DNA of 64,000 nucleotides. Source: Kribbella steppae. Lineage in GTDB: Bacteria; Actinomycetota; Actinomycetes; Propionibacteriales; Kribbellaceae. Positions 8,075 through 16,676 of this stretch are shown piece by piece. A program made the translations under genes and the position numbers. Positions within the stretch are counted from its first letter, which is position 1. Each line of letters opens with the position of its first letter. The notes under the pieces were generated by a model. It saw only the letters and a program-made list of their open reading frames with translations, had not been told where the DNA came from and did no database searches. Where the stretch lies: the NCBI RefSeq assembly GCF_004342025.1, contig NZ_SLWN01000002.1, positions 620,001 through 684,000 on the forward strand, given 5' to 3'.

Positions 8075-8577
8075 AGCTCGTCGCTCTCCGCCGAACGCAA
8101 GGTGACGCCGACGCCGAGCTCCTCGGCGGTGATCTCCAGGGCGCGGTTGAGCATCTCGAGCTCGGCGGTCAGCGGCAGCTCGACCTCGGCGGTCAGCACG
8201 TACAGCTCCCCACTCAGCCGCGTCGTCAGGTCGGTGATCGTCCCGCCAGCCGAGGCAATCATCCGCGTCACCGCGGCGACGATCCCCGGTCGGTCCGCGC
8301 CGTGCACGCTCAGGATGTACGACGGCCCGATCGGCGCGTGCTCGTGTTCGGGGACGACCTTACGGACCGTGATCACCAGTTCCCCGCGCAGCGGCTCGAC
8401 CGCGGCCTTGACCTCCTCGAACGGCCCGGAGCAGACGATCATCATCGCGAAGTGGCCGCGCAGCAGCGTCATGGTGGAGTCCTCGAGGTTGACTCCGGTG
8501 CCGGCCAGGGCCTCGGTGACGTCCGCGATGATGCCCGGGCGGTCCGGACCGATGACGGTGACTGCGAGCTGACTCAT
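8071..8577 (-). CDS. Tandem ACT-domain protein (GcvR-like)
   Basis: A 168-residue protein made of two ACT domains (about 1-75 and 88-160), each starting with the DRPGI(I/V)A motif seen in amino-acid-sensing domains. The layout matches GcvR-like or formyltransferase-regulatory ACT repeat proteins without a catalytic part. It probably senses a small ligand such as an amino acid. It forms a two-gene unit with peptide deformylase through a GTGA overlap. The 104-bp gap to the divergent histidine kinase at 8682 must hold both promoters. Confidence 0.85.
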   Translation of the reverse strand: MSQLAVTVIGPDRPGIIADVTEALAGTGVNLEDSTMTLLRGHFAMMIVCSGPFEEVKAAVEPLRGELVITVRKVVPEHEHAPIGPSYILSVHGADRPGIVAAVTRMIASAGGTITDLTTRLSGELYVLTAEVELPLTAELEMLNRALEITAEELGVGVTLRSAESDEL

Positions 8578-8681
8578 GCCCGGAAACCTACCGTCCGACC
8601 TAAGTAGCCAAAGAAACGACTTCGGTATCCGGACAGCCGCGAAACCTCCGGAGAGCGCTTACGCACCGCTACATTCGTGCC

Positions 8682-9806
8682 ATGACCGAGTCCCCGCGCC
8701 GCCCGCGCCGCAGCAGGCGCGACTGGATCGTGGACTCGCTCGTCTTCGTCGTCGCGGTGTTCACCGGCTTCATCCTCTACGACGACGGCAGCAAGGACCC
8801 GGTGAGCCCGGACCTGCTCGCCTTCGACTTCGTCTTCGGGATGGCGCTCTGCCTGACGCTGTGGTTCCGGCGCCGCTGGCCGGTCCAGCTGGCGTTGATC
8901 GCGGCCGTGATCGGCACGTTCTCGGACACGGCCGGCGGGGCCGGCGTCATCATCATCCTGACCGTCGCCATCCACTGCCGGCTGCGCACCACGCTGCTCA
9001 TCTTCGCGGTCAACGCGGTGAGCCTGCTGATCTACGTCCAGGTCAGGCACAAACAGGAGACAGAGGCCCTCGTCGTGGCCGCCGTGGCGATCTACATCGC
9101 CCTGATGGCCTGGGGTCTGTACATCCGCTCCCGCCGCCAGCTCCTTCAGACGCTCCGCGACCGCGCCGAGCGGGCCGAGATCATGGCCAAGCTCCAAGCG
9201 GAGCAGGCCCAACTGAGAGCCCGCGAGGAGATCGCCCGCGAGATGCACGACGTACTCGGCCACCGGCTGTCCCTGCTCAGCGTCCACGCCGGTGCGCTCG
9301 CCTACCGTCCCGATGCGTCCACCGAGGAGGTCGCCGGGGCGGCCGAGATCATCCGGGCCAGCGCTCATCAGGCCTTGCAGGATCTTCGCGAGGTGATCGG
9401 CGTACTGCGGGCACCCGTCGGTGAACTCCCGCAGCCGACGTTCGCCGACCTGCCTGTGCTCGTCGAAGGTTCGCGAGAGGCCGGCCTTCCGGTCGACCTG
9501 GTATTGGACGCTCCTGGCACGTTGCCGGAGCACGTCGGGCGTACGGCGTACCGGATCGTGCAGGAGGGGTTGACCAACGCGCTCAAGCACGCGCCCGGTG
9601 AGCCGGTCCGGATCAGCGTGACCGGTGCCCCCGGCAACGGTTTGTCCGTGGAACTGCGCAACCCCGCACCCAACCGTCGCCGAGGAGATGGGAAAGGCCT
9701 GCTCGGACTCGCGGAACGAGCCGCGCTGGTCGACGGCCGGCTGGAACACGGCCGAACCCCCGAGGGCGAGTTCCGGCTCTCCGCTTGGCTACCGTGGCCG
9801 GCATGA
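8682..9806 (+). CDS. Sensor histidine kinase (NarL-type)
   Basis: A 374-residue membrane sensor kinase. The N-terminal half (about 12-155) contains five or six hydrophobic segments with short loops and no large extracellular domain. A coiled region around 165-190 leads to the HisKA_3 phosphoacceptor box EIAREMHDVLGH. The HATPase domain follows, with EGLTNALKHA (N box) and GKGLLGLAERA (G box). The signal is unknown. Its TGA overlaps the ATG of the response regulator gene, making a two-gene operon. Confidence 0.9.
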   Translation: MTESPRRPRRSRRDWIVDSLVFVVAVFTGFILYDDGSKDPVSPDLLAFDFVFGMALCLTLWFRRRWPVQLALIAAVIGTFSDTAGGAGVIIILTVAIHCRLRTTLLIFAVNAVSLLIYVQVRHKQETEALVVAAVAIYIALMAWGLYIRSRRQLLQTLRDRAERAEIMAKLQAEQAQLRAREEIAREMHDVLGHRLSLLSVHAGALAYRPDASTEEVAGAAEIIRASAHQALQDLREVIGVLRAPVGELPQPTFADLPVLVEGSREAGLPVDLVLDAPGTLPEHVGRTAYRIVQEGLTNALKHAPGEPVRISVTGAPGNGLSVELRNPAPNRRRGDGKGLLGLAERAALVDGRLEHGRTPEGEFRLSAWLPWPA

Positions 9807-10468
9807 CCATTCGGGTATTGATCGTCGATGACGATCCGCTGCTGCGGGCCGGGCTGAAGTTGATGCTCGGCGGCGCGCCGGACATCCGCGTGGTCGGCGA
9901 GGCGGGCGACGGCACCGGCGTACAAGGGCTGATCGACCGGCTCGCGCCGGACGTCGTACTGATGGACATCCGGATGCCCGGCACCGACGGCCTGACCGCG
10001 ACGGAGGCGGTACGGCGTCGTCCGGGCGCACCCGAGGTCGTCATCCTGACCACGTTCGACGCCGACGAGCACGTACTGCGGGCACTCCGCGCCGGCGCGG
10101 CCGGGTTCGTGCTCAAGGACACCCCGCCAGGCGAGATCGTCGATTCGGTACGACGAGTGGCCGGCGGACAGCCCGTCCTCTCGCCGGCCGTGACCAAGCG
10201 CCTGATCACCCGGGTCGCGGCGTCCGGCAACGACCAGCGCAAGACCAAGGCGGTCGACCGGCTGGCCGAGCTGAACGTCCGGGAACGCGAGATCGCGGTC
10301 GCCGTGGGCGAGGGCAAGTCGAACGCCGAGATCAGCGCGACGCTCTACCTCAGCGTCCCGACCGTGAAGACGCACGTGTCGCGCATCTTGACCAAGCTCG
10401 ATCTGAACAACCGCGTCCAGATCGCCCTGCTGGTCCACGACGCCGGCATGCTCGACGACACCCGCTGA
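9803..10468 (+). CDS. LuxR/NarL-family response regulator
   Basis: A 221-residue response regulator and cognate partner of the kinase just upstream, with an ATGA overlap. The receiver domain has the acidic pair DDD near the N-terminus, the phosphoacceptor Asp in VVLMDIRMPG, the conserved Thr in ILTTFD and Lys in VLKDTPPG. A linker leads to the LuxR-type helix-turn-helix with LNVREREIAVAVGEGKSNAEI and VPTVKTHVSRIL. Targets are unknown. The downstream neighbours are decayed genes, so no regulated transporter is evident. Confidence 0.92.
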   Translation: MTIRVLIVDDDPLLRAGLKLMLGGAPDIRVVGEAGDGTGVQGLIDRLAPDVVLMDIRMPGTDGLTATEAVRRRPGAPEVVILTTFDADEHVLRALRAGAAGFVLKDTPPGEIVDSVRRVAGGQPVLSPAVTKRLITRVAASGNDQRKTKAVDRLAELNVREREIAVAVGEGKSNAEISATLYLSVPTVKTHVSRILTKLDLNNRVQIALLVHDAGMLDDTR

Positions 10469-10469
10469 C

Positions 10470-10572
10470 TCAGGACGGGTGCAGTCGCTGCCAGAGCTCC
10501 CCGACCTCGCCGCGCTCCACCGACGCACGGAAGCGTCGGACGAACTTCTCCTCGGCCTCGGCCGCAGGCAAC
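10470..10572 (-). pseudogene. C-terminal fragment of an unidentified minus-strand gene
   Basis: On the minus strand an open segment reads EEKFVRRFRASVERGEVGEL and ends at a TGA at 10470. Its natural upstream part is missing, because plus-strand glycosidase sequence begins within about 10 bp of its left boundary. The smooth coding character but abrupt end suggests that a deletion fused it to the GH92 remnant. I cannot name the family. Confidence 0.3.
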
Positions 10573-10574
10573 CG

Positions 10575-11825
10575 TCGATCGGATCGCGGCCGACGGATAT
10601 CGCGAATGGCGGCGCGAGCTGGAGAACGTCCGCATCACCGGTGGAACGGACACGCAGCGCATAACCTTCTACACCGCGCTCTACCACGCGATGTTGCAGC
10701 CGAACGTCTTGAACGACGTGGACGGCCGCTACCTCGGCAGCGACTGGCAGATCCACCGGCTTGCGCCGGGTCAGCGAGCGCAGTACGGCACGTTCTCCGG
10801 CTGGGATCAGTACCGCGCACACATCCAGCTATTGGCCCTGCTGAAACCGGAGATCGCGGGTGACTTCGCTCAGTCGATGCACCAGTTTGCCCAGCAGAAC
10901 CAGGGGATCTGGGACCGCTGGCTGCACAACAACGGACCCACCCACGTGATGACCGGCGATCCGGCCGCACCGACGCTGGCGACGTTCGCGGCGATGGGGG
11001 GTGCGCAACTTCGATGCCCGCAGCGCCTATGACTCATTGGTGCGCCAGGCAACCGTGCAGAACGTCGACGCCGAGAACGATGGCGGTTGCCCCGGGCAAT
11101 GCACCGGGCAACGACAGGCCTTGAACACCTACCTGGCCAAGCAGTACGCACCGCAGGACGCGTGCCACTGCTGGGGCGGTGCCGCCGAAACGCTCGAGAA
11201 CTCGCTCGCCGACTTCTCCCTGGCTCAGTGGGGGTCCCGGCTCGGCGCCGACGTCCAGTCCCTTCGCGAGCGCGGCGATTGGTGGAAGAACACCTACGAT
11301 CCGGCCGTCGGATATCAACGGGCTCGGAAGGCTGATGGCACCTGGCAGCCCGGCTTCACCCCCTCGACCGATGTCGGCTTTGCTCAAGGCTCCAGTGCGA
11401 CGTACACCTGGATGGTGCCGCAGGACGTCTCCGGGCTGGCTTCGCTGATGAACGGCTCGGCGGTCCAGCGTCTTGACGCGTTCTTCCACGACGAGAACGG
11501 CAACTGGGCCGTCAAGGGCGGCAGCGCACTCCGCAACGTGTTCGCCGCGATCGGCCTGTTCCCGCAGACCCCGGGCCGCGCGGAACTCCTGGTCGGCAGC
11601 CCGCTGTTCCCGAAGGTCGAGGTACGACGAAGCAACGGCGTACGACTGACCATCGAGGCTCCGGCGACATCGGACACCAATCAGTACGTGCAATCGCTGG
11701 CCTTGAACGGTCGCAACCGCGCCGAGTCCTGGCTGCCGGAGTCGTTCATCACGCACGGCGGACGCGTCGTCGTACAGATGGGAGCGGCGCCCACCGATTG
11801 GGGCGCCGCTCCGGTCGATCACTAA
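10575..11825 (+). pseudogene. GH92 alpha-mannosidase-like pseudogene (N-terminal deletion, frameshift)
   Basis: About 415 codons of a family 92 glycosidase, whose members are exo-acting alpha-mannosidases. The frame starting near 10575 contains RVTGGTD-like, TFYTALYHAMLQPN and FSGWDQYR segments. The remainder is in another frame from 11001, with DPAVGYQRARKADGTW, EGSSATYTWMVPQD-like and GNEPS-region equivalents. The shift falls in a run of six G (10996-11001); removing one G restores the frame. The N-terminal half, including any signal peptide, is absent. The stop codon overlaps the ndh stop by 3-4 bases on the opposite strand. Confidence 0.8.
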
Positions 11826-13132
11826 GACCGCGTTGCGCGGCGGAACTCCTCGTTCGGCATCTGGAGACTGCCGAGGCTGGTGACCTCACGGCGGAAGAAC
11901 AGCGCGAGGGTCCAGTCGAGGATGACGCGGGCCTTGCGGTTGAAGGTGGGGACGCGGGACACGTGGTAGGTCCGGTGCAGGAACCAGGCCGGCCAGCCCT
12001 TCACCTTCACGCCGTACAGCTGGGCGACACCCTTGTGCAGGCCGAGGCTCGCGACCGAGCCGACGTACTTGTGCTTGTAGTCCTCCGGCGCCTTGCCGTC
12101 GACCACACGCAGGATGTTCTCGGCCAGCAGGTGCGCCTGACGGACCGCGTGCTGCGCGTTCGGGGCGCAGTACACCCCGGGCTTCTCGCTTGTCAGGTCC
12201 GGCACGGCGGCGTTGTCGCCGGCCGACCACGCGTCGGTGACACCCTCGATCCGCAGGTTCGCCAGGCACTTGACCCGGCCGCGCTCGTCCAGCGGGAAGT
12301 CGGTGGCCGCGAGCGCCGGGTTCGCCTTCACACCGGCGGTCCAGACGATCGTGTCGGCGTCGAACTCCTCGCCGTCACTGAGGATCACGCGACCCTTCTC
12401 GCAGGACTCCAGCCGGGTCTCCAGCTTGATGTCCATGTTGCGCTTGCGCAGCTGGTCGACGGTGTACTTGCCGAGCTCCTCGCCGACCTCCGGCAGGATC
12501 CGGCCGGTCGCCTCGACCAGCACCCAGCGCATGTCCTCCGGGTTGATGTTGTCGTAGTACCGGGTGGCGTAGCGGGCCATGTCTTCGAGCTCCGCGAACG
12601 CCTCGACACCGGCGTACCCACCGCCGACGAAGACGAAGGTCAGCGCGGACTTGCGCAGCGCCGGGTCGGGCTGTGACGACGCGACGTCCAGCCGGTCCAG
12701 CACCTTGTTGCGCAGCGCGATCGCTTCCTCGACGTTCTTGAACCCGGTCGCTTCCTCGGCCAGCCCCGGGATCGGCAGCGTCCGGGCGATCGAACCGAGC
12801 GCGACCACAACCTGGTCGTAGGCCAGCTCATACTCCGGGCCCTCCTCCGGCATCACCTTGGCGACCTTGTTCTCGTGGTCGATCCCGGTGACCCGGCCGG
12901 TCACCACCCGGCAGCCCTTGAGGGTCTTGCGCAGCGGCACCACCACGTGCCGCGGTTCCACCGAGCCGGCCGCCGCCTCGGGCAGGAACGGCTGGTACGT
13001 CATCACCGACCGCGGGTCCACCACGGTGACCCGGACCTTGCCCTTCCTGGCCGCGCGACGCAGTCCGTACGCGGTGTACATCCCGACGTAACCGCCTCCG
13101 ACGATGAGGATGTGCGGCACCTGGGCTGTCAT
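11822..13132 (-). CDS. ndh: Type II NADH dehydrogenase
   Basis: A 436-residue FAD protein that passes electrons from NADH to menaquinone at the inner face of the membrane without pumping protons. The N-terminal FAD-binding GGGYVG and the second nucleotide-binding motif FVFVGGGYAGVE near residue 165 are clear, as is the C-terminal FAD motif AWSAGDNAAVP. The C-terminus has amphipathic and hydrophobic stretches suited to membrane association. ATG 13132 has GGGAGAG eight bases upstream; an ATG at 13168 is in frame but weaker. A Rex-like operator overlaps its promoter. Confidence 0.9.
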   Translation of the reverse strand: MTAQVPHILIVGGGYVGMYTAYGLRRAARKGKVRVTVVDPRSVMTYQPFLPEAAAGSVEPRHVVVPLRKTLKGCRVVTGRVTGIDHENKVAKVMPEEGPEYELAYDQVVVALGSIARTLPIPGLAEEATGFKNVEEAIALRNKVLDRLDVASSQPDPALRKSALTFVFVGGGYAGVEAFAELEDMARYATRYYDNINPEDMRWVLVEATGRILPEVGEELGKYTVDQLRKRNMDIKLETRLESCEKGRVILSDGEEFDADTIVWTAGVKANPALAATDFPLDERGRVKCLANLRIEGVTDAWSAGDNAAVPDLTSEKPGVYCAPNAQHAVRQAHLLAENILRVVDGKAPEDYKHKYVGSVASLGLHKGVAQLYGVKVKGWPAWFLHRTYHVSRVPTFNRKARVILDWTLALFFRREVTSLGSLQMPNEEFRRATRS

Positions 13133-13177
13133 GCGGTTCACTCTCCCTGAGTGGATCTCTGACTTCATGTCTACTTC

Positions 13178-13207
13178 AGGTTACTGCACTCGTGAAAACT
13201 TTCACAA
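13178..13207 (-). promoter_or_regulatory. Predicted ndh promoter with overlapping Rex-like operator
   Basis: On the minus strand, TTGTGA (13207-13202) and TAACCT (13183-13178) form a -35/-10 pair with an 18-bp spacer, about 40 bases upstream of the ndh start. The 18-bp sequence at 13190-13207 matches the Rex consensus TTGTGAANNNNTTCACAA at all fixed positions but one. It covers the -35 element, as expected for an NADH-responsive repressor site. The remaining 150 bp up to the next gene shows nothing further. Confidence 0.65.
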
Positions 13208-13359
13208 ACCCTCTGCCGGGTGATCTCACCCACCGAAACACTCCCCCTCGAGAGGGATTTCGTCATGTAGTCATGGTGCTCCCCCACCCCCCGATCCACC
13301 GAGCCCCGACCACTCCCGACACACAACCGCAAGACCGCCCGACCTGCCAGGATGGGTCG

Positions 13360-13731
13360 ATGGAGGCCTTCTACCGGCGCTACCTGACGCGCTGCAACGA
13401 GCACCGCTTCGACGACCTCGGCGAGTTCGTCGACGCCGACGTCCGGGTGAACGGAGTACCCACCGGGCTCGACCAGTACGCCGCCGGCATGCGCGCAGTC
13501 GTCGACGCGTTCCCCGACTACCACTGGGACCTGCAACATCTCCTCGTCGACGGCGACTGGCTCTCCGCCCACCTGATCGACACCGGCACCCACACCGGCA
13601 CCTTTCTCGACGTCCCGGCGACAGGCCGAACAGTCAGCGCCGAGGAGTTCGCGATCTACCGGTTCTCCGACGGCAAGATCGTCGACTCTTGGGGCAACCT
13701 CGATTCCTCGGTCCGCCACCAACTCACCTGA
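13360..13731 (+). CDS. SnoaL-like ester cyclase family protein
   Basis: A 123-residue protein of the SnoaL/NTF2-like ester cyclase group. The pattern begins with YRRYLTRCNEHRFDDLGEFV, continues with FPDYHWDLQHLLVDGDWLSA and ends with EEFAIYRFSDGKIVDSWGNLD, which is typical of this family. It probably acts on a small hydrophobic ligand, or simply binds one. ATG 13360 is preceded by AGGATGGG. It is convergent with the uracil-DNA glycosylase gene; the 60-bp gap holds no strong hairpin. Confidence 0.8.
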   Translation: MEAFYRRYLTRCNEHRFDDLGEFVDADVRVNGVPTGLDQYAAGMRAVVDAFPDYHWDLQHLLVDGDWLSAHLIDTGTHTGTFLDVPATGRTVSAEEFAIYRFSDGKIVDSWGNLDSSVRHQLT

Positions 13732-13791
13732 CACGCGCCGATCTGACCATCTGCACGTCGCTGGGCTGAAGTTGATGGTCTGAGGAGCTGC

Positions 13792-14613
13792 TCATGGGAG
13801 GTCTGCCAGGGACTTTGCGCGGGTGAGGACGGCGTCGAGCATCGGGGCGGTGAGTTTGCCGGTGAAGGTGTTTTGCTGGCTGGGGTGGAAGCAGCCCAGG
13901 ACGGTCAGGTCGCCGATGCGGTGCTCTACTGCGTGACCGAACTTGGGGCGGGGTCTGGGTACGGCGGCGCCGACGGACGCGAGGGCGTTGAGGAGTGCGT
14001 CGTACCCGAACTTGCCCAGGCAGACGATGGCGCGGGTGGTCGGGAGGGCCAGTTGTAGTTCGCGGCGGAACCACGGGGCGCAGGTGTCGCGTTCCTCGGT
14101 AGTGGGTTTGTTGGCGGGTGGGGCGCAGCGGACGGCGGCGATCATGCGGGTGGCGGTCAGTTGGAGGCCGTCGCCGGCGTGTTCGCTGGTCGGCTGGTTC
14201 GCGAGGCCGACGCGGTGGAGGGCGGCGAACAGCCAGTCGCCGGAGCGGTCGCCGGTGAAGACCCGGCCGGTCCGGTTGCCGCCGTGGGCCGCGGGTGCCA
14301 GGCCGGCGATCAGGATCCGCGGCTCGGCCGCACCCCAGCCGGCGATCGGCCGGCCCCAGTACGGCTGGTCGGCGAACGACTTCCGCTTGCCTAGGGCAAC
14401 TTCTTCGCGCCACTCCACCAACCGCGAGCAAGCCCGGCACACCGACACCCGAGCTTCCAGCTCCGCCAGCTCACCGGTCTCCGCGAGCTCGACCACCTCG
14501 GCAGCCGAGCGTGCCACCGGAGTACGCCGTACGGCGGGATCCTCCGGCCACCCGGACCCTGGCGGCACCGGACTCTCGAACAACTCCCCCGTCAACGGGT
14601 GCGGCAACTTCAT
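13792..14613 (-). CDS. Family 5 uracil-DNA glycosylase (UdgB-like)
   Basis: A 273-residue iron-sulfur DNA repair enzyme that excises uracil and related deaminated bases. Four Cys suited to a [4Fe-4S] cluster are C59, C62, C163 and C178. The active-site region GLAPAAHGGNRTGRVFTG (104-121) and the C-terminal FHPSQQNTFTGKL motif are typical of family 5 glycosylases. I start at ATG 14613 (MKLPHP); the longer open frame upstream is antisense to the next gene. That gene starts only 18 bp away in the opposite direction. Confidence 0.88.
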   Translation of the reverse strand: MKLPHPLTGELFESPVPPGSGWPEDPAVRRTPVARSAAEVVELAETGELAELEARVSVCRACSRLVEWREEVALGKRKSFADQPYWGRPIAGWGAAEPRILIAGLAPAAHGGNRTGRVFTGDRSGDWLFAALHRVGLANQPTSEHAGDGLQLTATRMIAAVRCAPPANKPTTEERDTCAPWFRRELQLALPTTRAIVCLGKFGYDALLNALASVGAAVPRPRPKFGHAVEHRIGDLTVLGCFHPSQQNTFTGKLTAPMLDAVLTRAKSLADLP

Positions 14614-14631
14614 ACCCCTCAGACTAGAGAG

Positions 14632-15148
14632 ATGAGCGTCGTAGGAGTCGTTGCGTCGGCAACGGGTGGGGTCGAGCAACTGCGCGAGCACCTGATCAAA
14701 CCGCTGATCGCGCGAGGACATCAGCCCGCCATCACCCTCACGCCGACGGCGGCCGAGTGGCTCGCGCCGGCCGAGCGGTGGGAGCTCGAACGCCTCACCG
14801 AACTCCCGGTCCGCTCGCATCCCCGCCGAGGAACGCCCGCACCCTCCGATCGACCTGTTCATCGCCGCCCCGGCCAGCGCGAACACTGTCGCCAAGCTGG
14901 CACTCGGGATCGGCGACAGCCAGGCGCTGACTGTGCTGTGCGAAGGGCTCGGCGGTACGCCGATGGTCGTCTTTCCACGCGTGAACGCGGCCCACGCGAG
15001 GCATCCCGCGTGGGCCGGTCACTTGGACACCCTGCGTACGGCGGGTGTCGTGCTGGTGGAGTGGGAGCTGCTGGAGCCGCGGTCCGAGGACGGCCCACGG
15101 CGGCTGCCGTGGGACCGGATCCTCGAATCAGCCGACAAGCTCCTCTAG
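14632..15148 (+). pseudogene. Frameshifted flavoprotein (phosphopantothenoylcysteine decarboxylase-like)
   Basis: The 5' part reads SVVGVVASATGGVEQLREHL and continues to LTELPVRS. The rest is in another frame and contains PIDLFIAAPASANTVAKLAL, a typical motif of the flavin-dependent Cys decarboxylase (DFP/Coa-like) fold, and ends at 15148. A frame change near 14810-14825 is needed to join them; restoring two bases in the sequence TCGCATC would do it. It is either a pseudogene or a sequencing error. The last 21 bases overlap the MFS gene on the other strand. Confidence 0.75.
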
Positions 15149-16546
15149 AACAGGCTCAGGTGTGGCAGTCACGCGGCGAGCCCGTGGGATGGCCAGGGCC
15201 AGGAGTACGGCGACCGCGCAGAAGGCGGCGAGGAGCAGGAAGGTGTCGGTGAAGCCGGACTCAGCCGGCAGGCCGCTCGTTTGGACATGGCCGGTGATGA
15301 TCGAGCTGGCGATCGCCGTACCGATCGAACCGCCGATGGTGCGGATGTTGGCGCTCATGCCGGTCGCGGCGCCGGTCTGTTCACGCGGCACGTTCTGCAC
15401 GATCAGACTCGTCATCGACGCGTAGGCCAGCCCCAGACCGAGGCCGAACACGGCGGTCGCGATCGCCACCTGCCACGGCTGGTCGTGGAACTCGGCGAAG
15501 GCCACGGACGCGACCAGGCTGAGCGCCGATCCCCAGACGACCTGCGCCTTCACGCTGAACCACGGCGCGATCGGCCCGCTCAGCGAACCGCTCACCGCCA
15601 TCGTCACCAGCATCGGCAGCATCAGCAGCCCGGCCTGGCTCACACTCGACCCGAACCCGAAGCCGGCCACCGTCGGGATCTGCATGAACTGCGGCACGAA
15701 CGCGTACACCGCGAACATCGCCGCACCGAACAACAGCGCCACCAGGTTGGTCGTCCAGACCGCCGGCAACCGCATCATGCGCATATCGATCAACGGGTTC
15801 CGCGACCGCAGTTCGACCGTGATCCAGCCGACGAGCAGTACGGCGGCCGCCACGAACAAACCGATTGTCGACAAAGAACCCCAGCCCCACGACCGACCCG
15901 CACTCAACGGCAGGAGCAGCGCGACCAGCCAGCCCGACAGCAACGCGGCGGCCAGCCAGTCGATCCGGCCCGGCACCCGCTGCGGCGACTCGGGCACGTA
16001 CCGGCGAGCCATCACAGCGGCCAGCGTGACGACGACGAGCGGAATCCAGAACAGCCAGCGCCAGCCGAGCGCCTCGACGATCGGGCCGGCCAGGACGATG
16101 CCCAGACCGCCACCGACCGCAATGACAGCGGACAGTACGCCGACCACGGACGGCACCCGCTCCGGCGGGAACTCGTCGCGGATGATGCCGAACGCAAGCG
16201 GGAACACCGCGCCGCCGAGGCCCTGGACCACCCGGGCACCGATCAGTACGCCGATGTTCGGGGCGATCGCAGCGAGCAGACAACCGACCGCGAGGGCAGC
16301 CAGCGCGATCAGCAGCGTGCGCTCCTTGCCGACCATGTCGCCGATCCGCCCGAGCAGTGGGGTCGCCACCGAGACCGAAAGGAGCAGTGCGGTGAACACC
16401 CAGGTGACGGTGCCGGCCGTCGTACCCAGGTCGCGCTGGATGACCGGCAACGCCGGGCTGACCAGCGATTGCAACATCGAGAACGCGGCCACGACGGTCG
16501 CCAGCACAGCCAGCGTCAGGCGTGGAGAGGAACTACTTCCAGGCAT
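15128..16546 (-). CDS. MFS drug-efflux transporter (DHA2 / EmrB-QacA-like)
   Basis: A 472-residue major facilitator with about 14 hydrophobic segments, the DHA2 layout. Motif A is visible as LLGRIGDMVGKERTL, and the motif C-like region as GLGIVLAGPIVEALGWRWLF. These transporters export drugs or small metabolites with proton antiport. The substrate is unknown. The start is ATG 16546. It is divergent from a TetR gene at 16677, and the 130-bp gap carries two related palindromes, so the TetR protein very likely represses this pump. Confidence 0.9.
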   Translation of the reverse strand: MPGSSSSPRLTLAVLATVVAAFSMLQSLVSPALPVIQRDLGTTAGTVTWVFTALLLSVSVATPLLGRIGDMVGKERTLLIALAALAVGCLLAAIAPNIGVLIGARVVQGLGGAVFPLAFGIIRDEFPPERVPSVVGVLSAVIAVGGGLGIVLAGPIVEALGWRWLFWIPLVVVTLAAVMARRYVPESPQRVPGRIDWLAAALLSGWLVALLLPLSAGRSWGWGSLSTIGLFVAAAVLLVGWITVELRSRNPLIDMRMMRLPAVWTTNLVALLFGAAMFAVYAFVPQFMQIPTVAGFGFGSSVSQAGLLMLPMLVTMAVSGSLSGPIAPWFSVKAQVVWGSALSLVASVAFAEFHDQPWQVAIATAVFGLGLGLAYASMTSLIVQNVPREQTGAATGMSANIRTIGGSIGTAIASSIITGHVQTSGLPAESGFTDTFLLLAAFCAVAVLLALAIPRARRVTATPEPVLEELVG

Positions 16547-16617
16547 GCAGAAGTCCTTCGAAAGGGTGTGAGTACGCCACTTGCGGCGGCGTCAGAAGTC
16601 CCCGGCCTGGTAAAGTC

Positions 16618-16653
16618 GAGGTACGCCTCCACTATAACGGAGGCATACCTCCG
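16618..16653. promoter_or_regulatory. Duplicated TetR-type operator between MFS and TetR genes
   Basis: Two palindromes share the pattern GAGG-N4-CCTC: GAGGTACGCCTC (16618-16629) and CGGAGGCATACCTCCG (16638-16653). Their centres are 22 bp apart, about two helical turns, so two repressor dimers could bind the same face. They lie in the 130-bp divergent intergenic region, 25 bp upstream of the TetR start. Confidence 0.7.
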
Positions 16654-16676
16654 GTTCCAAGTCGTTAGGGTGAAGT

